64,000 bases of DNA from Trebonia sp963774945 (GCA_963774945.1 CAVZHA010000027.1:1984001-2048000); one strand, 5' to 3'. Positions 1 through 10,072 are shown, numbered from the stretch's first letter. Made by a program: numbers and translations. The notes: generated by a model from the letters alone, not told the origin.

Positions 1-834
1 CGCGATCTGCGCGCAGAAGGCGCCGAAGTCGCTGGTCCGCACCTGCAGGCCCTTGGCCGTGAGCTCGACCGCGTTGGTGTACGGGCGGCCGACGAGCAGC
101 GCCGCCAGCCTGCGGTCGTCGGACGACCGGACGTGAACACGTGCGGGCGGCTGGTCATCAGCCGCCTGATCGCGCGGAAGTCGCCGGAGGCGGCGAGCCG
201 CCCGGCCACCATCACCTGGATGGTGCCCGACAGCCGCTCCACCTCCTCGAGGATGTGCGAGCTGAACAAGATCGTGCGGCCTTCCGCGCCGAGCTTGGCC
301 AGCAGCTCCATCATGTGGATCCGCTGCCGCGGGTCCATGCCGTTGAACGGCTCGTCAAGCAGCAGGATCTCCGGATCGTGGACGAGGGCGGCGGCGACCT
401 TGATCCGCTGCCGCATGCCCTTGGAGTAGGTGGCGATCTTGCGATCGGCCGCCTGCCCCATGTCGGTCATCTCGATCGCCTTCCTGGTGGCGGCGGCGGG
501 GTTCGCCGAGCTTGTGCAGCTTCGCGGTGGCCGAGACGAACTCCTCGCCGGTGAGGAAGGCGTAGACCGAGTCGCGTTCAGGCACCAGGCCGAGGCTGCG
601 GTAGATGTCGGGATTTCGCCAGGTCGGCACCGGATCGCCGAGCACCGGGTGCACGGTCAGCGTGCCGCGCGACGGCGCCAGGAAGCCGGCGATCATGTGC
701 AGGATGGTCGACTTGCCTGCGCCGTTCGGGCCGAGCAGGCCGGTGACGCCGGGGCCGATGTCCATCGTGATGTCGTTGACCGCGACCACGTTGCCGTACC
801 AGCGGCTGACGTTCTTGATCTGGATGACGGTCAT
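1..834 (-). CDS. ABC transporter ATP-binding protein (partial, 3' end outside window)
   Basis: This is the nucleotide-binding subunit of an ABC-2 type exporter, expected to hydrolyse ATP at the inner face of the membrane. It starts MTVIQIKN at 834. The Walker A motif is GPNGAGKST, the signature-like stretch is YSKGMRQR, the Walker B is ILLLDEPFNG and the H-loop is FSSHILEE. The frame breaks near 500 and again near 133; joining the pieces gives a continuous family match, and the C-terminus runs off the window. The start overlaps the stop of the upstream permease in an ATGA arrangement, so the two should be translationally coupled. It is the second ATPase of the operon; its own permease is probably beyond base 1. 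The substrate cannot be told. Confidence 0.85.
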
Positions 835-1809
835 GACAGGCGCGCCTTCCGGTAGCGGGCGGCCAGGCCGTACAGGCACAGCGCCAGGATGAGCGACGAG
901 GACGAGGGCGTAGACGGCGCCGAAGCCGCCGGGGTTGGGCACGCCGTCGGCCGGGTCGGTGCCGCCCAGCCACATGCGCACCCCGTCGAACAGGGTGAAC
1001 GGGCTGAACAGGCCGGAGACCTTCTCCGCCAGGCTCGGCACGTAGAGCACCGCCTGCACGTGGACCGGCCCGCCTGGGCCGCCCTTGACGCCGGCGGCCT
1101 GCGGCCCCTGGTTCTGCGGGCCCTCGACCTGGAGCAGGATCTCGGCCAGGGTGAAGGTGAGCAGCAAGACGATCGCCACCGCGCCGGTGGCGAAGGCCCG
1201 GCGGCCGGTCAGGCTGGCGAGGAACAGGCTGATCGCGGCCAGCACCACCGCCCACATCAGGCCGACCAGCAGGCCCGGGGATCAGCGCCCTGGTCTGCGC
1301 CCAGACCGCGGCGCCGCCGTGCACGTTGGCGATCGACCCCGCCGTAGAGCAGCAGCAGCGGGACCTCCATCATCACCAGGCAGGCGCCGGTGAACGCGAG
1401 GTACTTGGCCAGCGGGTAGTCGATGGTCTTGATCGGACGGGCGAAGTAGAGCGGCAGCACCCGGCTGCGCAGGTCCCGGGAGACCAGCTCGGGCGCCTGG
1501 ACGGCGACGAAGATGGTCATGACCAGGTCGCGCAGCGCGGGCGTGTAGGTGTCGTAGTCGACCACCCGGGGGTTGCCCTTGGACATCGCGAAGGCGTTGA
1601 CCACCGCGGGCAGGCAGAGCGCGACCAGCGCGACCAGCGGGACGATCTTGGCCTTGGCGCCCCGGCCGAAGCCGAACGCGCCGCGGAAGCTGTGCCAGGC
1701 CAGCGCCCTGACGATCTGCGCCCGGCCCAGCCGGGGGCCGTCGTAGCGCCGGTAGCCGAGGTCGTGGATGACGCTGCCGGCGGCCGGTGACTGACGGGTC
1801 AGCGGACAT
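831..1809 (-). CDS. ABC-2 type permease
   Basis: This is a hydrophobic transport subunit between two ABC ATPases, all on the minus strand. Visible membrane segments include KIVPLVALVALCLPAVV, YLAFTGACLVMMEVPLLLLY and VVLAAISLFLASL, followed by a C-terminal hydrophobic helix ending in RYRKARLS. The start ATG at 1809 overlaps the stop of the upstream ATPase. The reading frame breaks near 1785, 1340 and 890; between the breaks each piece continues the same protein. The motif LYFARPIKTIDYPLAKYL resembles the region after the first helices of ABC-2 permeases. The substrate is unknown; in this layout, export controlled by the adjacent two-component pair is the natural guess. Confidence 0.75.
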
Positions 1810-2835
1810 CGGCCGCCTCCTGCGCGCTGAGGCCCGCGCCGGAGGCGTCCGGGCCGGGGGGGCCGGGATCGCGGAACAGCTCCTCGACCTGGTGCCGTCG
1901 CTGCTCCATCCGGCTGAGCGGCAGGCCGAGGTCGGCGACGGTGTCGCGAACGGTGTCGTAGGTGGCGTCGCCGCCGATCGGCACCAGCAGGCTGCGCTGG
2001 TAGGCGGTGGGCCGCAGGCCGCGCCTGATCAGTTCGTCGTGCAGCGCCGCCAGCCCCTCCTCCACCTCGATCAGCAGCGTCTGGCTGGACCGGGTGAAGC
2101 TGTCGATGGTGTCGGCCCGCAGCAGCCGGCCGCCCTCGATCGCGACCAGGCGGTCGCAGATCCGCTCGATCTCGCCCAGCAGGTGCGAGGCGACCACGAT
2201 CGAGATCCCGAACTCGACGCCGATCCGCTCGATCAGCTCGAGCATCGCGTTCCGGCCGGCCGGGTCGAGCCCGTTGGTGGGCTCGTCGAGCAGCAGCAGC
2301 CTCGGGTCGCCCGCCAGCGCCTGGGCGAGCTTCACCCGCTGCTTCATCCCGGTCGAGTAGGTGCCGATCTGGCGGTAGCGCTCTTCGTGCAGGCCGACGT
2401 GGCGGAGCGCCTCGGCCGCGCGTTCCCTGGCCGCGGTGGCGGGCAGGCCGCTCATCCGGCCCATGTGGGTGACGAACTCGGTCGCCGAGACGTCGGGCGG
2501 CAGGCAGTCGTGCTCCGGCATGTAGCCGACGACCTGGCGGATCTGCTCGCCGCCGGTGACGCTGTCGAGGCCGAGCACCCGCGCCGTGCCGGCGGTGGGC
2601 TCGACCAGCCCGAGGAGGATCTTGATGAGGGTCGATTTGCCGGCGCCGTTGGCGCCGATCAGCCCGGTGACGCCGGGCGCGAAGTTGACGGTGAGGCCGC
2701 CGAGCGCGGTCACGCCGCCCGGGTACACCTTGGTCAGCGCGTTCGCCTCGATGACCGGCGGGCGCCGTGGCGCCTCCGGCGGCGTCGGCGGCCTGCCGGG
2801 GCAGGCCCGGTGCCCGATCCGGTTGAGGGGGTCAT
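1799..2835 (-). CDS. ABC transporter ATP-binding protein
   Basis: This is the first gene of an ABC-2 exporter operon. The conserved part begins IEANALTKVYPGG and has Walker A GANGAGKST, signature YSTGMKQR, Walker B LLLLDEPTNG and H-loop VASHLLGE. The family core is intact and uninterrupted. The start is uncertain: the open frame reaches a GTG at 2890, but the codon before IEAN is GTC, not a start. The likelier start is the ATG at 2835 (MTPSTGSGTG), which needs one base change near 2797 to join the ATPase frame. The C-terminal 100 residues after the H-loop look like a typical accessory domain. It overlaps the permease start by 11 bases. Confidence 0.85.
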
Positions 2836-2987
2836 GCGGCCTAGGGTCCCAGACGCCGCAGGCTGCGCGCGTCCCCCTGCATGGTGACAATTGCGGCCGC
2901 CGCCCGGTCCGGCGCCCGCGTAGTAGGCATCGGGGGTTACGCCTGCGGGATGAGGCACGGCCGCCGTAATGCGGTTACCGTAGAACG

Positions 2988-4719
2988 GTGGCCTCCGAAC
3001 GCGACCTGTCGCACAACGAGCCGCGGCTGCCTTCCTATCCGCCGGTAGGGCCGTCCGCGGTCGCGCCCGCGCGCCCGCAGCGGCCGCCGCACGCGCCGCT
3101 GACCCAGCGGATGCAGACCGGCCACTGGATCGCCATCGACTGCGTGGTGGGCGCGGTTGGCGGCCCTGCTGGTCTTGTTCTCGGTCCGCGCGGCGTTCAT
3201 GAACAGCGACCAGATGTGGCTGGCGATCGGGATGCTGACGGCGGCCGGCGTCTTCATCCCGGTCACGCTGCGTCGTCGCGCCCCGGTGCTGGCGTTCGGC
3301 GCCCTGCTCATCCTGGCGGTCTTGTTCGGCGACATGGCGCGCGGGCTGTTGTTCCCTGGCGCGGCGGTCACGGCGGACTCGATCATCTTCCTGAGCGCCG
3401 CCTACGTCCTCTACACCGTCACCGTGACCAGCAGCAGGCGGACCGGCGGGGCCGCGCTCGCGCTGGCGCTGGCGCTGCTGGTGTTCATCGGCGGTGACCG
3501 GGCGCGGCCGCAGCGAGGGGGCGCCCGCCGAGCTTGTCCCGGTCGGGCTGGCCAGCGTCATCGCCTGGATGACGGGATACTCGGTGCGGCAGCGGCGGCT
3601 GTACGTGGTGCGGTTGCAGCAGCAGGCCGCGAGCAGCGCGGTCGCCGACGAGCGGCTGCGGATCGCCCGGGAACTGCACGACGTGGTGGCGCACAGCATG
3701 TCGGTGATCGCCGTCCAGGCGGGCTACGGCCAGTACGTCATCGATGACAGCCCGGACGGCGCGCGCGAGGCCCTCGGCGCCATCCAGGTCACCAGCAGGG
3801 AAGCCCTCGACGAGATGCGCCGGATGCTTGGCGTGCTGCGCCAGCAAGACGTCACCCCGGCCGCGGGCCAGGCCAGCGCCTGGCGCGGCCGCGGCGGGGG
3901 CGGCGATCCGGGGCCAGCCCGCGGTGCGGCCGGGTGGTCGGCGTCGGCGGCCGGCCTCGATCCGGCCGAGACCGCGGCCGCTTCCGGTGTGGGCGTCCCG
4001 GCCGACGCCGCTTCGCATGGCGGCGGGGAGGCAGGGGCGCTGGCGAGCGTCGCGCCCGGCTACGGCCGCGGCGGTCCGGCGCCGCTCGCCCCGGCCCCGG
4101 GGCTGGCCAACCTCGACCGGCTGATCAAGCGCACCTGCAGCGCCGGGGTGCGGGTGAAGCCTCGAGGTGTACGGAAATGCCCGCCCGCTGCCGGCCGGCC
4201 TCGACCTGTCGGCCTACCGGATCGTCCAGGAGGCGCTCACCAACGTGGTCAAGCACGCCGGTAACGGCGCCCGGTGCACGGTCCACCTCGGCTACGACGA
4301 GGGCGTGCTCGCCATCCGGGTGACCGATGACGGAGGCTCGTCCACCACGCTGCCCCGGTACGGCGGGCCCGCGGGCGGCCGGGAGGCGGACGACGGCAGT
4401 GCGACGGGCGCGGAGCGGGCTCGCCGACCGACGTGGCGGCCCGGGCGGAGGGGGTCCTTCGGTCTCGGGTCGCGGCCGAGGGCGGTGGATCCAGGCGCCC
4501 GGCCCGCCCGGCCCGGCCCGCAACGGCCACGGGACCGTCGGCGGCTGGCGGGTGCCAAGCGAGCCGCCGGCCACCGCCGGGCACGGGATCATCGGCATGC
4601 GCGAGCGGGCGCATCTGTGCGGCGGCAAGTTCAGCGCCCGGCCGCTGGCCGAGGGCGGATTCCAGGTCACCGCCAGCCTGCCGCTGCCTGCCATGCCGCG
4701 GGCCGAGGCAACCGCGTGA
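2988..4719 (+). CDS. NarL-family sensor histidine kinase (HisKA_3 type), frame broken
   Basis: This is a membrane sensor kinase that should phosphorylate the response regulator encoded just downstream. It starts with GTG at 2988. Four or so membrane segments follow (for example LAALLVLFSVRAAF and VPVGLASVIAW), then the dimerisation/phosphoacceptor box RELHDVVAHSMSV with its His near base 3676. The ATPase domain is recognisable from IVQEALTNVVKHA and the late G-box GIIGMRERA. Frame breaks occur near 3160, 3495, 3890, 4160, 4345 and 4560, some around GC-rich low-complexity sequence in the linker. It lies divergent to the ABC operon, 150 bp away, which suggests that the pair controls the exporter. 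The signal is unknown. Confidence 0.8.
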
Positions 4720-4786
4720 GGATCAACCGTCCAGCGGCGAGCCGGCCGCCGAGGTTGGCCGTTGGCCTGACCGCGGGGGACGCGGC

Positions 4787-5570
4787 GTGACGATCTCGGT
4801 CGCGGTCGCCGACGATCAGGCTCTGGTCCGGGTCGGATTCTGCGGGATCATCGCCGCCACCGAGGGGCTGACCGTGGTCGGCGAGGCCGCCAACGGGGCC
4901 GAGGCGGTCGCGGTCGCCCGGGCCGCCCGCCCCGACGTCGTGCTGATGGACGTGCGGATGCCGGTGCTCGACGGCATCGAGGCAACCCGCCAGATCACCT
5001 CCGCGCCGGAGTCATCGGGGGCGCGGGTGATCATCCTCACCACCTTCGATCTCGACGACTACGTGTTCGGCGCGCTGCGCGCGGGGGCCAGCGGTTTCCT
5101 GCTCAAGGACACCCTGCCGGCCGACCTGATCACAGCGATCCGCGTTGTCGCGGCGGGCGAGGCCCTGCTCGCGCCCAGCATCACCCGACGGCTGATCAGC
5201 GAATTCGCCCGGATCCCGCCACTCGGGCACATCGGGCCCGGTCGCTTCCGGGCTGCCCTCGACGGGACGGCCGCCGGGCTCAGCCCTGCGTGAGCCGCCG
5301 CCAGCGGGCAGCTTCGGCGGCCGGGGGCCGGGCCCGTCCGGGACGACGCCGAGCCGGGGAGCCCAGGTCACCGAGCTGCTGACCGACCGCGAGTGCGAGG
5401 TGCTCCGCCTCGTCGCGGCCGGCCTGTCCAACGCCGAGATCGCCAGCCAGCTCCTCATCTCCCCCGCCACCGCCAAGACCCACGTGGCCCACCTGCTCAC
5501 CAAGCTGGACGCCCGCGACCGCGTCCAACTGGTCATCATCGCCTTCCAGGCCGGCCTAACCGCCTGCTAG
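4787..5570 (+). CDS. NarL/LuxR-family response regulator
   Basis: This is a DNA-binding response regulator partnered with the kinase directly upstream. It starts at GTG 4787 (VTISVAVADD). The receiver domain has acidic residues ADDQ, the phosphoacceptor Asp in DVVLMDVRMP, the Thr in ILTTFD and the Lys in LLKD. The C-terminal LuxR helix-turn-helix is ELLTDRECEVLRLVAAGLSN followed by EIASQLLISPATAKTHV. The frame breaks once, between about 5290 and 5360, exactly in the inter-domain linker: the receiver frame meets a stop at 5293, and the HTH frame ends with TAG at 5568-5570. I treat it as one gene with an error, since both halves are full family domains. Confidence 0.85.
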
Positions 5571-5654
5571 CGGTATCCGGGGGGCCGCCGGCCGCGAGGT
5601 GAGGTGCGCCGACGCGCTAGGTGCGCTTGCACGTGGGGAGGCGAAGGCCGGTGC

Positions 5655-5704
5655 GCCAAATGCGCATTTGGGCTCACTCTTGCCGGCCAAAGGCGCATTC
5701 GGGC
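5655..5704. repeat. Paired 19-bp motif, first copy containing a 16-bp perfect palindrome
   Basis: GCCAAATGCGCATTTGGGC (5655-5673) recurs as GCCAAAGGCGCATTCGGGC (5686-5704), 17 of 19 identical and 31 bp apart. Bases 5656-5671 of the first copy form a perfect palindrome. The spacing is close to three helical turns, as for a paired operator, but no regulator can be assigned. Confidence 0.6.
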
Positions 5705-5707
5705 ACG

Positions 5708-5785
5708 TTGGCCGGGCACGTTGGCCGGGCCGGTTGGCCGGGCCGGTTGGCCGGGCCGGTTGGCCGGGCCGGTTGGCCGGGCACG
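5708..5785. repeat. 13-bp tandem repeat, six copies
   Basis: Six consecutive 13-bp units run TTGGCCGGGCACG, then TTGGCCGGGCCGG four times, then TTGGCCGGGCACG again, with a partial unit on each side. The unit is not a multiple of three, and no gene is associated with it. Confidence 0.9.
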
Positions 5786-6030
5786 TTGGCGGACGCCGGG
5801 GCGGGGTGCGCTTGGGGTTGAGAAGACGTCTGGGGGCTGGGGGCGCTGAGGGGGGTTTGCGTTAGCGGGTTGGAGGCTTGGTGTTTTCGCGTGAAGCGCC
5901 GGACCTGATGCGCGGGAGCGGACCGCGAGGGGTGCGCGCACCGCGTGTTCGCGCCTCCGAACGGGTTCATCGGAGGGACGATGCGCGGTGAAGCACCTCC
6001 GCGGCCCGCGACCCCAGCCAGGAAAACGCG

Positions 6031-6059
6031 AACGGACCGAGGTGGAACCACGGTCCGTT
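6031..6059 (-). terminator. Hairpin just after ctaF
   Basis: Arms AACGGACCG (6031-6039) and CGGTCCGTT (6051-6059) flank a loop that itself holds GGT/ACC. The hairpin sits 28 bp past the ctaF stop on the minus strand and is followed on that strand by GCGTTTTCC, a weak T-run. It probably ends the ctaC-D-F transcript. Confidence 0.5.
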
Positions 6060-6087
6060 CGAGATAAAGATCTTTGTCTTTGATTTT

Positions 6088-6484
6088 TTAGTGGGCGAAG
6101 CGACCTCGGTAGTACTCGAAGACGAAGCCGATCGACGTGAACACCAGGGCCACGAAGCCGATCAGGACCATCCACCAGCCGAAGGCGAAGCCGAGCGCGG
6201 TGAACGCGGCGGACGACGCCGACGAACAGCGGCCACCAGCTGTGCGGGCTGAAGAAGCCGATCTCGCCGGTGCCGTCGGAGACCTCCGCCTCGGTGTCGT
6301 CCTCCGGCCGCATCGGCAGTCGCCGACCGGTGAACATGATGTAGAACCCGGTCAGCAGGCACAGTCCGACCGCCAGCGCAAGCGCGGTGGTGCCGGTCGG
6401 GTCATACGAGGTGTACCAGTAGACAACGTCGGCGCCGCCGATGAAGATGCCGCAGCCTAGGAAAAGCCAGCCTTCGACTCTCAT
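6088..6484 (-). CDS. ctaF: Cytochrome c oxidase subunit IV (CtaF-like)
   Basis: This is a small membrane subunit of the aa3-type cytochrome c oxidase in actinobacteria. The N-terminus MRVEGWLFLGCGIFIGGA starts the first helix, ALALAVGLCLLTGFYIMF the second, and the C-terminal helices include LGFAFGWWMVLIGF and end in EYYRGRFAH before TAA at 6088. A frame break near 6210 separates the second and third helices; both pieces fit the family. It lies 15 bp downstream of ctaD, so ctaC-ctaD-ctaF form one operon. Subunit III and the bc1 genes are not in this window. Confidence 0.85.
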
Positions 6485-6499
6485 GTCGTGAGCACGCCC

Positions 6500-8212
6500 C
6501 TACTTCTCTGCCATGCTGATCGCGGGGATGTCTTGTTCGAGGCCCTTCGACGCCGTGCCCGACTTGATGTGCGGGTAGTGCAGGTCGAACGCGGGGCGCT
6601 CGGACCGGATCCTCGGGATCCGGTAGAAGTTGTGCCTCGGCGGCGGGCAGGAGGTCGCCCACTCAAGCGAGGAGGCGAAGCCCCACGGGTCTTCCTCGGT
6701 CACCTTCTTGCCGTACCTGGTGGTGACGTAGACGTTCCAGATGAACAGCAGCACCGAGAGCGCGATGATCCACGAGCCGACGGTGGAGATGATGTTCAGC
6801 GTGGTGACGTTGCCCGGCAGGAACGGGTAGTTCGCGGTCCGGCGGACCTGGCCCTCGACGCCCGCCCAGTGCTGTACCAGGAAGGTCATGTTGAAGCCGA
6901 TGAACAGCAGCCAGAAGTGGAGCTTGCCCATCTTGTTGCTGAGCATCTTGCCGGTCATCTTCGGCCACCAGAAGTAGAAGCCGGCGAACATCTCGAACAG
7001 CACCGTGCCCGCGAGCACGTAGTGGAAGTGCGCCACCACGAAGTACGAGTCGGAGACGGCGAAGTCCAGCGGCGGTGAGGCCAGGATGATGCCGGTGATG
7101 CCGCCGAAGAGGAACACGACCAGGAAGCCGATCGTGAACAGCATCGGTGGCTCGAACGAGATCTGGCCCTTCCACATCGTGCCGGCCCAGTTGAAGAACT
7201 TCACGCCCGTCGGCACCGCGATCAGCAGCGTCATGAACGAGAAGAAGGGCAGCAGCACCGCGCCGGTGGTGAACATGTGGTGCGCCCACACGGTCATCGA
7301 CAGGCCCGCGATCGCGATCGTCGCCGCGATCAGCGTCTTGTAGCCGAACAGCGGCTTGCGGCTGAAGACGGGCAGGATCTCGGTGGCGATGCCGAAGAAC
7401 GGCAACGCCAAGATATAGACCTCTGGATGGCCGAAGAACCAGAACAAGTTCTGCCAGAGGATCGCGCCTCCGCTGTTGGCGGCGAACACCTGGGCGCCCA
7501 GCCGGCGGTCGACCTCGAGCACCAGCAGGGCCGCCGCCAGCACCGGGAAGGCGAGCAGGACCAGGATCGAGGTGAGCAGCGCGTTCCAGGTGAAGATCGG
7601 CATCCGGAACATCGTCATGCCGGGCGCGCGCATGCAGAAGATCGTGGTGACGAAGTTGACGCCGCCGAGGATGGTGCCGAAGCCGGACAGCGCCAGCCCC
7701 ATGATCCACATGTCCGCGCCGACCCCGGGCGAGTTCGTGGCGCTGGTCAGCGGCGCGTAGGCGTACCAGCCGAACGCGGCCGAGCCGCCGGGGGCGAGGA
7801 AGCTCGCGAACAGGATGAGGCCGCCGAACGCGAACAGGTAGTAGCTGAGCAGGTTCAGCCTCGGGAACGCCACGTCGGGCGAGCCGATCTGCAGCGGCAC
7901 CAGCTCGTTCGCGAACCCGACGAACAGCGGGGTCGCGAACAGCAGCAGCATGATCGTGCCGTGCATGGTGAACAGCTCGTTGTAGATCTGGTCGGACAGG
8001 AAGTTGCTGGTCGGGCTCATCAGCTGAATCCGGATCAGCAGCGCCATGATCCCTGCGAGCAGGAAGAACACGAACGACGTGATCAGGTACATGTGCCCGA
8101 TGATCTTGTGGTCGGTCGAGGAGAGCCAGCCCGCGAGGACCGAGCCCTTGCGCTCGGTGCGCGCTGCCCTGGCTATCGCGCGGCGCGCGGCCGGCTCGTC
8201 GAGGGTCGTCAC
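6500..8212 (-). CDS. ctaD: Cytochrome c oxidase subunit I
   Basis: This is the catalytic haem-copper subunit of the terminal oxidase, reducing oxygen to water in the cytoplasmic membrane while pumping protons. Haem and copper ligand motifs are visible: TMHGTIMLLLF, WFFGHPEVYIL, WAHHMFTTG and VVAHFHYVLAG. About twelve membrane helices are present, and the gene is uninterrupted. I place the start at GTG 8212 (VTTLDEPAARRA): it overlaps the ctaC stop by four bases (GTGA) and gives about 570 residues, the usual size. The longer open frame upstream only reads back through ctaC. Confidence 0.97.
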   Translation of the reverse strand: MTTLDEPAARRAIARAARTERKGSVLAGWLSSTDHKIIGHMYLITSFVFFLLAGIMALLIRIQLMSPTSNFLSDQIYNELFTMHGTIMLLLFATPLFVGFANELVPLQIGSPDVAFPRLNLLSYYLFAFGGLILFASFLAPGGSAAFGWYAYAPLTSATNSPGVGADMWIMGLALSGFGTILGGVNFVTTIFCMRAPGMTMFRMPIFTWNALLTSILVLLAFPVLAAALLVLEVDRRLGAQVFAANSGGAILWQNLFWFFGHPEVYILALPFFGIATEILPVFSRKPLFGYKTLIAATIAIAGLSMTVWAHHMFTTGAVLLPFFSFMTLLIAVPTGVKFFNWAGTMWKGQISFEPPMLFTIGFLVVFLFGGITGIILASPPLDFAVSDSYFVVAHFHYVLAGTVLFEMFAGFYFWWPKMTGKMLSNKMGKLHFWLLFIGFNMTFLVQHWAGVEGQVRRTANYPFLPGNVTTLNIISTVGSWIIALSVLLFIWNVYVTTRYGKKVTEEDPWGFASSLEWATSCPPPRHNFYRIPRIRSERPAFDLHYPHIKSGTASKGLEQDIPAISMAEK

Positions 8213-9055
8213 TGGGTGCTCCCTGTAACTGTCTTCTGGCTCGCCTGTTGCTGGGCGATCCACGTGTTGAACTGCGCGGGCGTCACGATCTTGAGCGTGA
8301 ACAGCATCCGGCTGTGGTAAAGACCGCACAGCTCGCTGCAGTGCCCGGTGAACGTCCCAGTCTGGTTGGCGGTGATCGAGAAGTGGTTCGGGTGCCCCGG
8401 GATGACGTCCCGCTTGAACAGGAACTCGGGCACCCAGAACGAGTGGATCACGTCCGTCGAGGTCAGGTTGAATTCGACCGTCTCGCCTTCAGGGATCTCA
8501 AGCAGCGGCAGCGGGCCCTGGCCCCACATGTACCCGTCGGTCGTCACCCCGTGCTGCGGGTAGTTGAACTGCCAGGACCACTGGAAGCCGGTCACGTTGA
8601 CCACGACCTGCGGGTGGGCCGGGATCGTCGTCGATCGTGTTCTCGTCCTTGGCGGTGTAGTAGAACAGCACCGCGATGAGCACGAACGGCACCACCGTGT
8701 ACAGGATCTCGATCGGCATGTTGTACCGAACCTGCGGCGGGAGCTTGTTCCCGCGCTTGCGGTGGAAGATCACCGACCACAGGATCATGCCCCAGACAAC
8801 GGCCCCGACCAGCAGGCCCGCGATCCACGAGCCCTGCCACAGGCTCAGTGTGATCTTGCCCTGGTCGGTCACGGGGTTCGGGAAACCGAACCGCGTGAAG
8901 GTGTCGTTCGGCGAGCACCCGGCGAGGCAAAGCAGCGCAGCGGCAAGCACGCCGCCGCGCAGCGCGTTAACCCGGCGGCGCGAGCGCTTCGGGGCCGAGC
9001 CGCGCGCGGCGCGGTCGCGCCCGCCTGGCGCGGCCTGCCGGTGAATCAGAGTCAA
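8209..9055 (-). CDS. ctaC: Cytochrome c oxidase subunit II
   Basis: This subunit carries the CuA centre that takes electrons from the bc1 complex or cytochrome c. It has a lipoprotein-type signal (LLCLAGCS), two membrane helices (IAGLLVGAVVWGMILW and LYTVVPFVLIAVLF) and a cupredoxin domain with GFQWSWQF and the CuA ligands in HCSELCGLYHSRM. A single frame break near 8625 (after KDENTID) separates helices from cupredoxin domain; the joined sequence reads on into IPAHPQVVVNVTGF. The start is uncertain: TTG at 9055 has GGAAGG eight bases upstream, while a GTG at 9118 would add 21 residues. It is coupled to ctaD by a GTGA overlap. Confidence 0.9.
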
Positions 9056-9312
9056 AGGAGGCGCCTTCCCAACAACGTCGCCCGGTGCCGATTTAAGGCT
9101 CGCTAGGCACCGGTCCACGGTCTTCTACAGCGTGTCGTGGAAACAGTATCGCGCGCCTTAACCCGGTTGCAGGGGACCCCCGGCGTTCGGGGTGCCCGGG
9201 AGGCCATCGCACACGGTGCGCGGTCGTGATCGCTTCTTTGCGTGTTCCTTGGCGTAGCGGTTCGCAACCCCGGGCACTATGGACATTGTGAGCGTGATCG
9301 CATGAGCCGGAC

Positions 9313-9726
9313 GTGGCTCGGACGCAGGGAGAAGGGGTCCGGGCGCGCGGGCGCGCAGGCCGGCTCGCGTCGCCCCCTGGCCCGCTTGCCGCGCCGGTCG
9401 CCGCGCCGCCGGCCTCGGCGCTGGCCTCGCCGGTGACCGAGGCCGCGCGGGCCGCCGCGGCCGGCGCCTGGGTGCCGGGCGAGGTGCCGCCGGGGGCGAC
9501 GCCGCTGGTGACGATCGACGCACTGGGGCGCAAGTGCCCGATCCCGATCATCATGCTGGCCGCGCAGATCCGCGACGTGCCGGTCGGCGGGGTGATCGCG
9601 GTGCTGGCGGACGACCCGGCGGTGTACACGGACGTTCCGGCTTGGTGTGCGCTCAAGTCGCATGAGTGCGTGTTCCGGGCCGACCTGCCGTCGGGCTGGG
9701 CGTTCGGTATTCGCCGGGGGTATTAG
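9313..9726 (+). CDS. TusA-family sulfurtransferase-like protein
   Basis: The C-terminal 75 residues form a TusA/SirA-like fold: ALGRKCPIPIIML carries the family CPxP motif with the sulfur-carrying Cys, followed by VGGVIAVLADDPAVYTDVPAWC and ending SGWAFGIRRGY. Such proteins relay sulfur for tRNA thiolation or cofactor synthesis. The first 55 residues from GTG 9313 are Pro/Ala/Arg rich and probably partly spurious; the true start could be inside them, or in another frame such as ATG 9302 after a base error. It is transcribed away from ctaC and has no obvious partner gene nearby. Confidence 0.75.
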   Translation: MARTQGEGVRARGRAGRLASPPGPLAAPVAAPPASALASPVTEAARAAAAGAWVPGEVPPGATPLVTIDALGRKCPIPIIMLAAQIRDVPVGGVIAVLADDPAVYTDVPAWCALKSHECVFRADLPSGWAFGIRRGY

Positions 9727-10072
9727 GCCGCCGATTGGGGCGGGCGAAGGCAGCCGGGAAGGAGAGGCTCTCTGTCTTCGGCAGCGCCGATCGGGCTGGT
9801 CTGCTGCCCGACGTGGACGACCTTCTTGCTGTTATCTGGGACCTGCCTGCGGTGACGATTCACCGCCACGCGCTTGCGGCGCGAGAGGAGTCCGCTCCGG
9901 CCCGTTTCTTGCTGTTATCCGAAGTCAGGGCACGTCTCGGTCGTCCCATCGCTCGCCCTCTTATCAGTTCTGACCACAATATTCGGACAATTCGGGCGTG
10001 AATGTGGTCAAAAATGATAGCAAGATGATCGGAGTGGTCAGAAGTGATAGGAAGACGGGCTGCGGGCCGGGG
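9727..10072. other. 346-bp gap with lower GC and related short repeats
   Basis: No supported gene is present; an open frame reaching to 10001 has no recognisable protein character. GC falls clearly in the right half, where three related copies of an 18-23 bp motif lie (9960-10056). The gap separates the ends of the convergent tusA-like and ctaG genes. Confidence 0.6.
9960..10056. repeat. Three related copies of a GTGGTCA-(N)4-TGATAG motif, two direct and one inverted
   Basis: Copies lie at 10004-10026 (GTGGTCAAAAATGATAGCA...), 10034-10056 (GTGGTCAGAAGTGATAGGA...), exactly 30 bp apart, and inverted at 9960-9977 (revcomp GTGGTCAGAACTGATAAG). The inverted copy pairs with either direct one, so alternative hairpins can form just past the ctaG stop. 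Confidence 0.7.

Larger units (their letters stand above)
5571..6087. other. 517-bp gene-free, repeat-rich spacer
   Basis: No convincing gene lies between the response regulator and ctaF. The stretch holds a near-duplicated 19-bp motif at 5655-5673 and 5686-5704, a 13-bp tandem repeat at 5708-5785, GC-rich filler, and a hairpin at 6031-6059. The long open frames seen here in every reading frame come from the tandem repeat and from high GC. Confidence 0.7.

Noticed and set aside
5708..5785. CRISPR array
   Set aside because: Repeats are contiguous, without spacers, and too short; no cas genes are nearby. The same applies to 46341-46420.
5599..5865. Three overlapping open frames over the 13-bp repeat
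   Set aside because: The 13-bp unit simply contains no stop in any frame; the products are RLAGPVGRAGWPG repeats with no start or ribosome site worth trusting.
9666..10001. Possible 111-residue gene after the TusA-like gene
   Set aside because: It overlaps the TusA-like C-terminus in another frame, has no recognisable pattern and ends inside the repeat region.
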